Notes under the pieces: model-generated
Databases searched by the model: none
Told to the model about the DNA's origin: nothing
The model's input: the letters and a program-made list of their open reading frames with translations, nothing else
Position numbers and translations under genes: made by a program
Source: Spirogloea muscicola
Taxonomy: Eukaryota; Streptophyta; Zygnematophyceae; Spirogloeales; Spirogloeaceae
Direction of reading: 5' to 3'
NCBI GenBank assembly: GCA_009602725.1
Contig: WELB01000148.1
Span: forward strand, 294,014-326,729
Length of the DNA: 32,716 nt
In this document: positions 30,801 through 32,716 of the stretch, in pieces
Numbering within the stretch: position 1 is the stretch's first letter
Layout: each line of letters begins with the position of its first letter

Positions 30801-32716
30801 AGCTCCGCCAGGTCCTCCTCCGTCATGCTCTCCTTGACGGCCGCCAGCTGCTGCCGCTCCAACTCCTCCTGCCGCTTGCCCAGCTCCGCATCCGGCTGGA
30901 GCTTGATGGTGACGCGGTGGGGGTTGTTGAGCAGAAACTGGTGGATGAGCGGCGAGAAGACCCCCTTGATGCCCTGCTCCGCCAGCCGCGCCTTGAGGTC
31001 CGCTAGCGGCTTTGCAAACCGCAGCGGCTCCAGCGGGTCACCACCATACAACCACTTGCCCATGGAGCGGAGCATGAGCGACAGGCCGCGCGGGAAGGAG
31101 CCGGTGTTGTTCTCGCGCAGCGAAAACTCGATGGTGTTGATGGACGCCTCCACCGCATCGTTGGAGAAGCCATCGCCGTCCGCCAGGTCCCGGAGCGTCG
31201 CAAGGACCAGGTCCTCCACCTTGCCGGACGACTCCGCCGTGCAGCCCTTCAGGCCGATCGCGAAGCTGGGCTGGCGGAGGTCGCCCTCCAGGCCGCCGCC
31301 GACGAGCGCCTCACCCAGGCCCGACTGCAGCAGCGCCTGACGCAACGGTGCCGCCGGCGTGCCCAGCAGCAGGTGGTCCAAGAAGCTCAGCGCCAGCTCC
31401 TGCTCCACCGTCAGCGGCTCTTCGGCGAGCAGCCAGTTCACAGACACCATGTGACCGCGCCGCTCCTCGGTGGCGCTGGCGGGTGTACCATCATCATCCT
31501 CGTCATCTTCCTGCGGCCCAGTACCGGCAGCGTATGATTGCACAATGGCGCGAGGCTCCTTGAAGAGCGGCTGCACCGTGACCTCGGACTCAGCTGCCGC
31601 GTTGCTCTGGTCGAACTTGTCGAGGTACTCTGCAATGACAGTGCAGAGATTGGCCATCACAACCAGCCAAACTCTCAATAACGAAGCCCTGGGGCTTTGT
31701 TGCAAACTCGCGACGCTAATGCACATGCTGCTTCCAGGCTGTACCGCTGAGGATTTGGAGGCGGCGCGTGGGGTCGTCGTCGCCGTAGAACCAGATGCGA
31801 GCGTTGCTGGGGTGGTAGAACTTGCGGTGGAACTCCTGAAACTGCGCAAAGGTGAGGGAGGGGATGACGGCGGGGTCGCCGCCGCTGTCCACGCCGTAGG
31901 TGTTGTCGGGAAACATGGCCTGCTGGCAGTAGCGCGCCAGCATGCTGTCCGGCTGCGAGTACACGCCTTTCATCTCGTTGAAAACCACTCCTGCTCCGCA
32001 GGCGAGCGGGGCGAGGGGACCCAACTGGGCGTGTCAGCGGCAGAGCAAGCCAAGCCGGCCGGTGCACAGCCACCACTGACAGCCACCAGAGCCAGGGGCA
32101 GCAGCAGCGGCGGAGGCGGCGGCAGGCTCGCTGACCCTTGTAGGTGAGCTCGCGGTCGTCGCCGGCGGAGACCTCGTAGTGCCAGCCCTCCTGCTGGAAC
32201 ACGCGCTCGTCGGAGACGCAGCGGGGGAAGAAGACGGCGTCCAGGTAGACGTCCACGAGGTTGTAAAAGTCGGCGAGGTTGGTGGACGCGACGGGGTAGC
32301 AGGTGCGGTCGGGGTACGTGAAGGCGTTGAGGAAGGTGTTGAGGGAGCCCTTCATGAGCTCCACAAATGGCTCCTTGATGGGATATTTCCGACTGCCGCA
32401 CAGCACGCTGTGCTCCAGAATGTGCGGGATGCCCGTCGAGTCCGTCGGCGGCGTCCGGAAGACGGCGCCGAAGACCTTGTTCTCGTCGGGCGCCGCGACG
32501 GACATCACCTCCGCGCCAGTGCGCGCGTGGCGGTACAGCACGCAGGCGGCGCCGTACTCAGGCACCACGTCCGACGACACCACCTCGAAGCCGAGCTCCC
32601 TCGCCGCCGCCGCGTCCGCCGTGGCCGCCGCCGCGTCCAGTTGCTGTGGCGGAGGCGGCGCCGGGGTGGCGATGGCCGTCGAGGCGGCGCGGCAGGGGCC
32701 GCCAAAGGCGGCGGCG
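27843..32716 (-). CDS. PREP: Presequence protease PreP (M16C metallopeptidase), 5' end outside window
   Basis: PreP degrades cleaved targeting peptides and other short unfolded peptides in mitochondria and plastids. Exons: 32716-32136 (partial), 31990-31745, 31629-30677, 30485-30355, 30090-29901, 29763-29680, 29526-29429, 29300-29030, 28861-28699, 28570-28390, 28208-28137, 27987-27843; about 1,037 codons, close to the plant length of about 1,080. Exon 1 opens with an Ala/Pro-rich presequence-like stretch without a Met in frame, so the start is beyond the edge. The inverted zinc motif HILEH is at 32424-32410; the distal zinc Glu lies about 100 residues on, in NEMKG of exon 2. Other landmarks: LMKGSLNTFLNAFTYPDRT, GRKTGGISVYPMTSSVRGK, AAARLDAMHSIAGWASEQMG, VNYVGKAANLF, DRVRVSGGAYGGFCDFDSHS, LSYRDPNLLKTLDNYDGT. 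An acidic insert sits in exon 3. One intron is GC-AG. Confidence 0.97.
28862..29029 (-). other. GC-AG intron of PREP
   Basis: Exon 8 ends CCC ACT CAG followed by gcatgctc, and exon 9 begins after ggctcccag with GTG AAC TAC GTC. The join gives IIPTQVNYVGKA, which is strongly conserved in PreP, so the donor must be GC. Confidence 0.85.

Noticed and set aside
30708-31340. 210-codon plus-strand frame
   Set aside because: It is the antisense shadow of PREP exon 3.

Overview
This window comes from a nuclear chromosome of a photosynthetic eukaryote, most likely a green alga (Chlorophyta; a trebouxiophyte would fit, but I cannot fix the genus). The reasons are a photosystem I antenna gene of the Lhca3 type, a plant-type purine-synthesis gene with a plastid-like N-terminus, an organellar presequence protease, and many short exons with GT-AG introns (two are GC-AG). 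First exons are GC-rich and the remainder is near 50% GC. There are no operons, CRISPR arrays or recognisable RNA genes.

Layout. 1-2.6 kb is a repeat-rich block. It holds a retroelement-derived domain on the minus strand (1-380), a tandem 113-bp repeat, and an element of about 1.45 kb with long terminal inverted repeats (1153-2602) that encloses a frameshifted copy of the same domain. A short repeat with a GGGCTG/CAGCCC hairpin recurs here and near 10.0, 12.7, 13.1, 14.4 and 23.0-23.8 kb. 4.2-9.55 kb (minus) is a 16-exon gene for an 871-residue protein with a TPR-like N-terminal half and an SGNH-hydrolase-like C-terminal domain. 10.6-12.1 kb (minus) is a seven-exon gene for a 284-residue RING-H2 protein resembling the plant BIG BROTHER ubiquitin ligases. 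13.5-13.85 kb (plus) has two exon-like leucine-rich-repeat fragments. 14.6-20.6 kb (minus) is a 24-exon MSH4 gene (meiotic crossover factor), with its 5' end lost in an assembly gap. 20.94-22.38 kb (plus) is the Lhca3-like gene, whose 5' end lies in the same gap, so MSH4 and LHCA3 are head to head. 24.06-26.8 kb (plus) is SAICAR synthase in 12 exons. 27.8-32.7 kb (minus) is presequence protease (PreP) in 12 exons, running off the right edge.

The genes are functionally independent: light harvesting, purine synthesis, organellar peptide disposal, meiosis, ubiquitination and one unknown. Three gene models (LHCA3, SAICAR synthase, PreP) concern plastids. All exon models were built by hand from GT-AG (or GC-AG) sites, reading phase and remembered family conservation. 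In the TPR-SGNH, RING, SAICAR and PreP models every exon phase closes. In MSH4 one junction is a single base out of phase. The least explained material is the hairpin/TIR repeat family with its associated nuclease-like fragments, and the TPR-SGNH protein.
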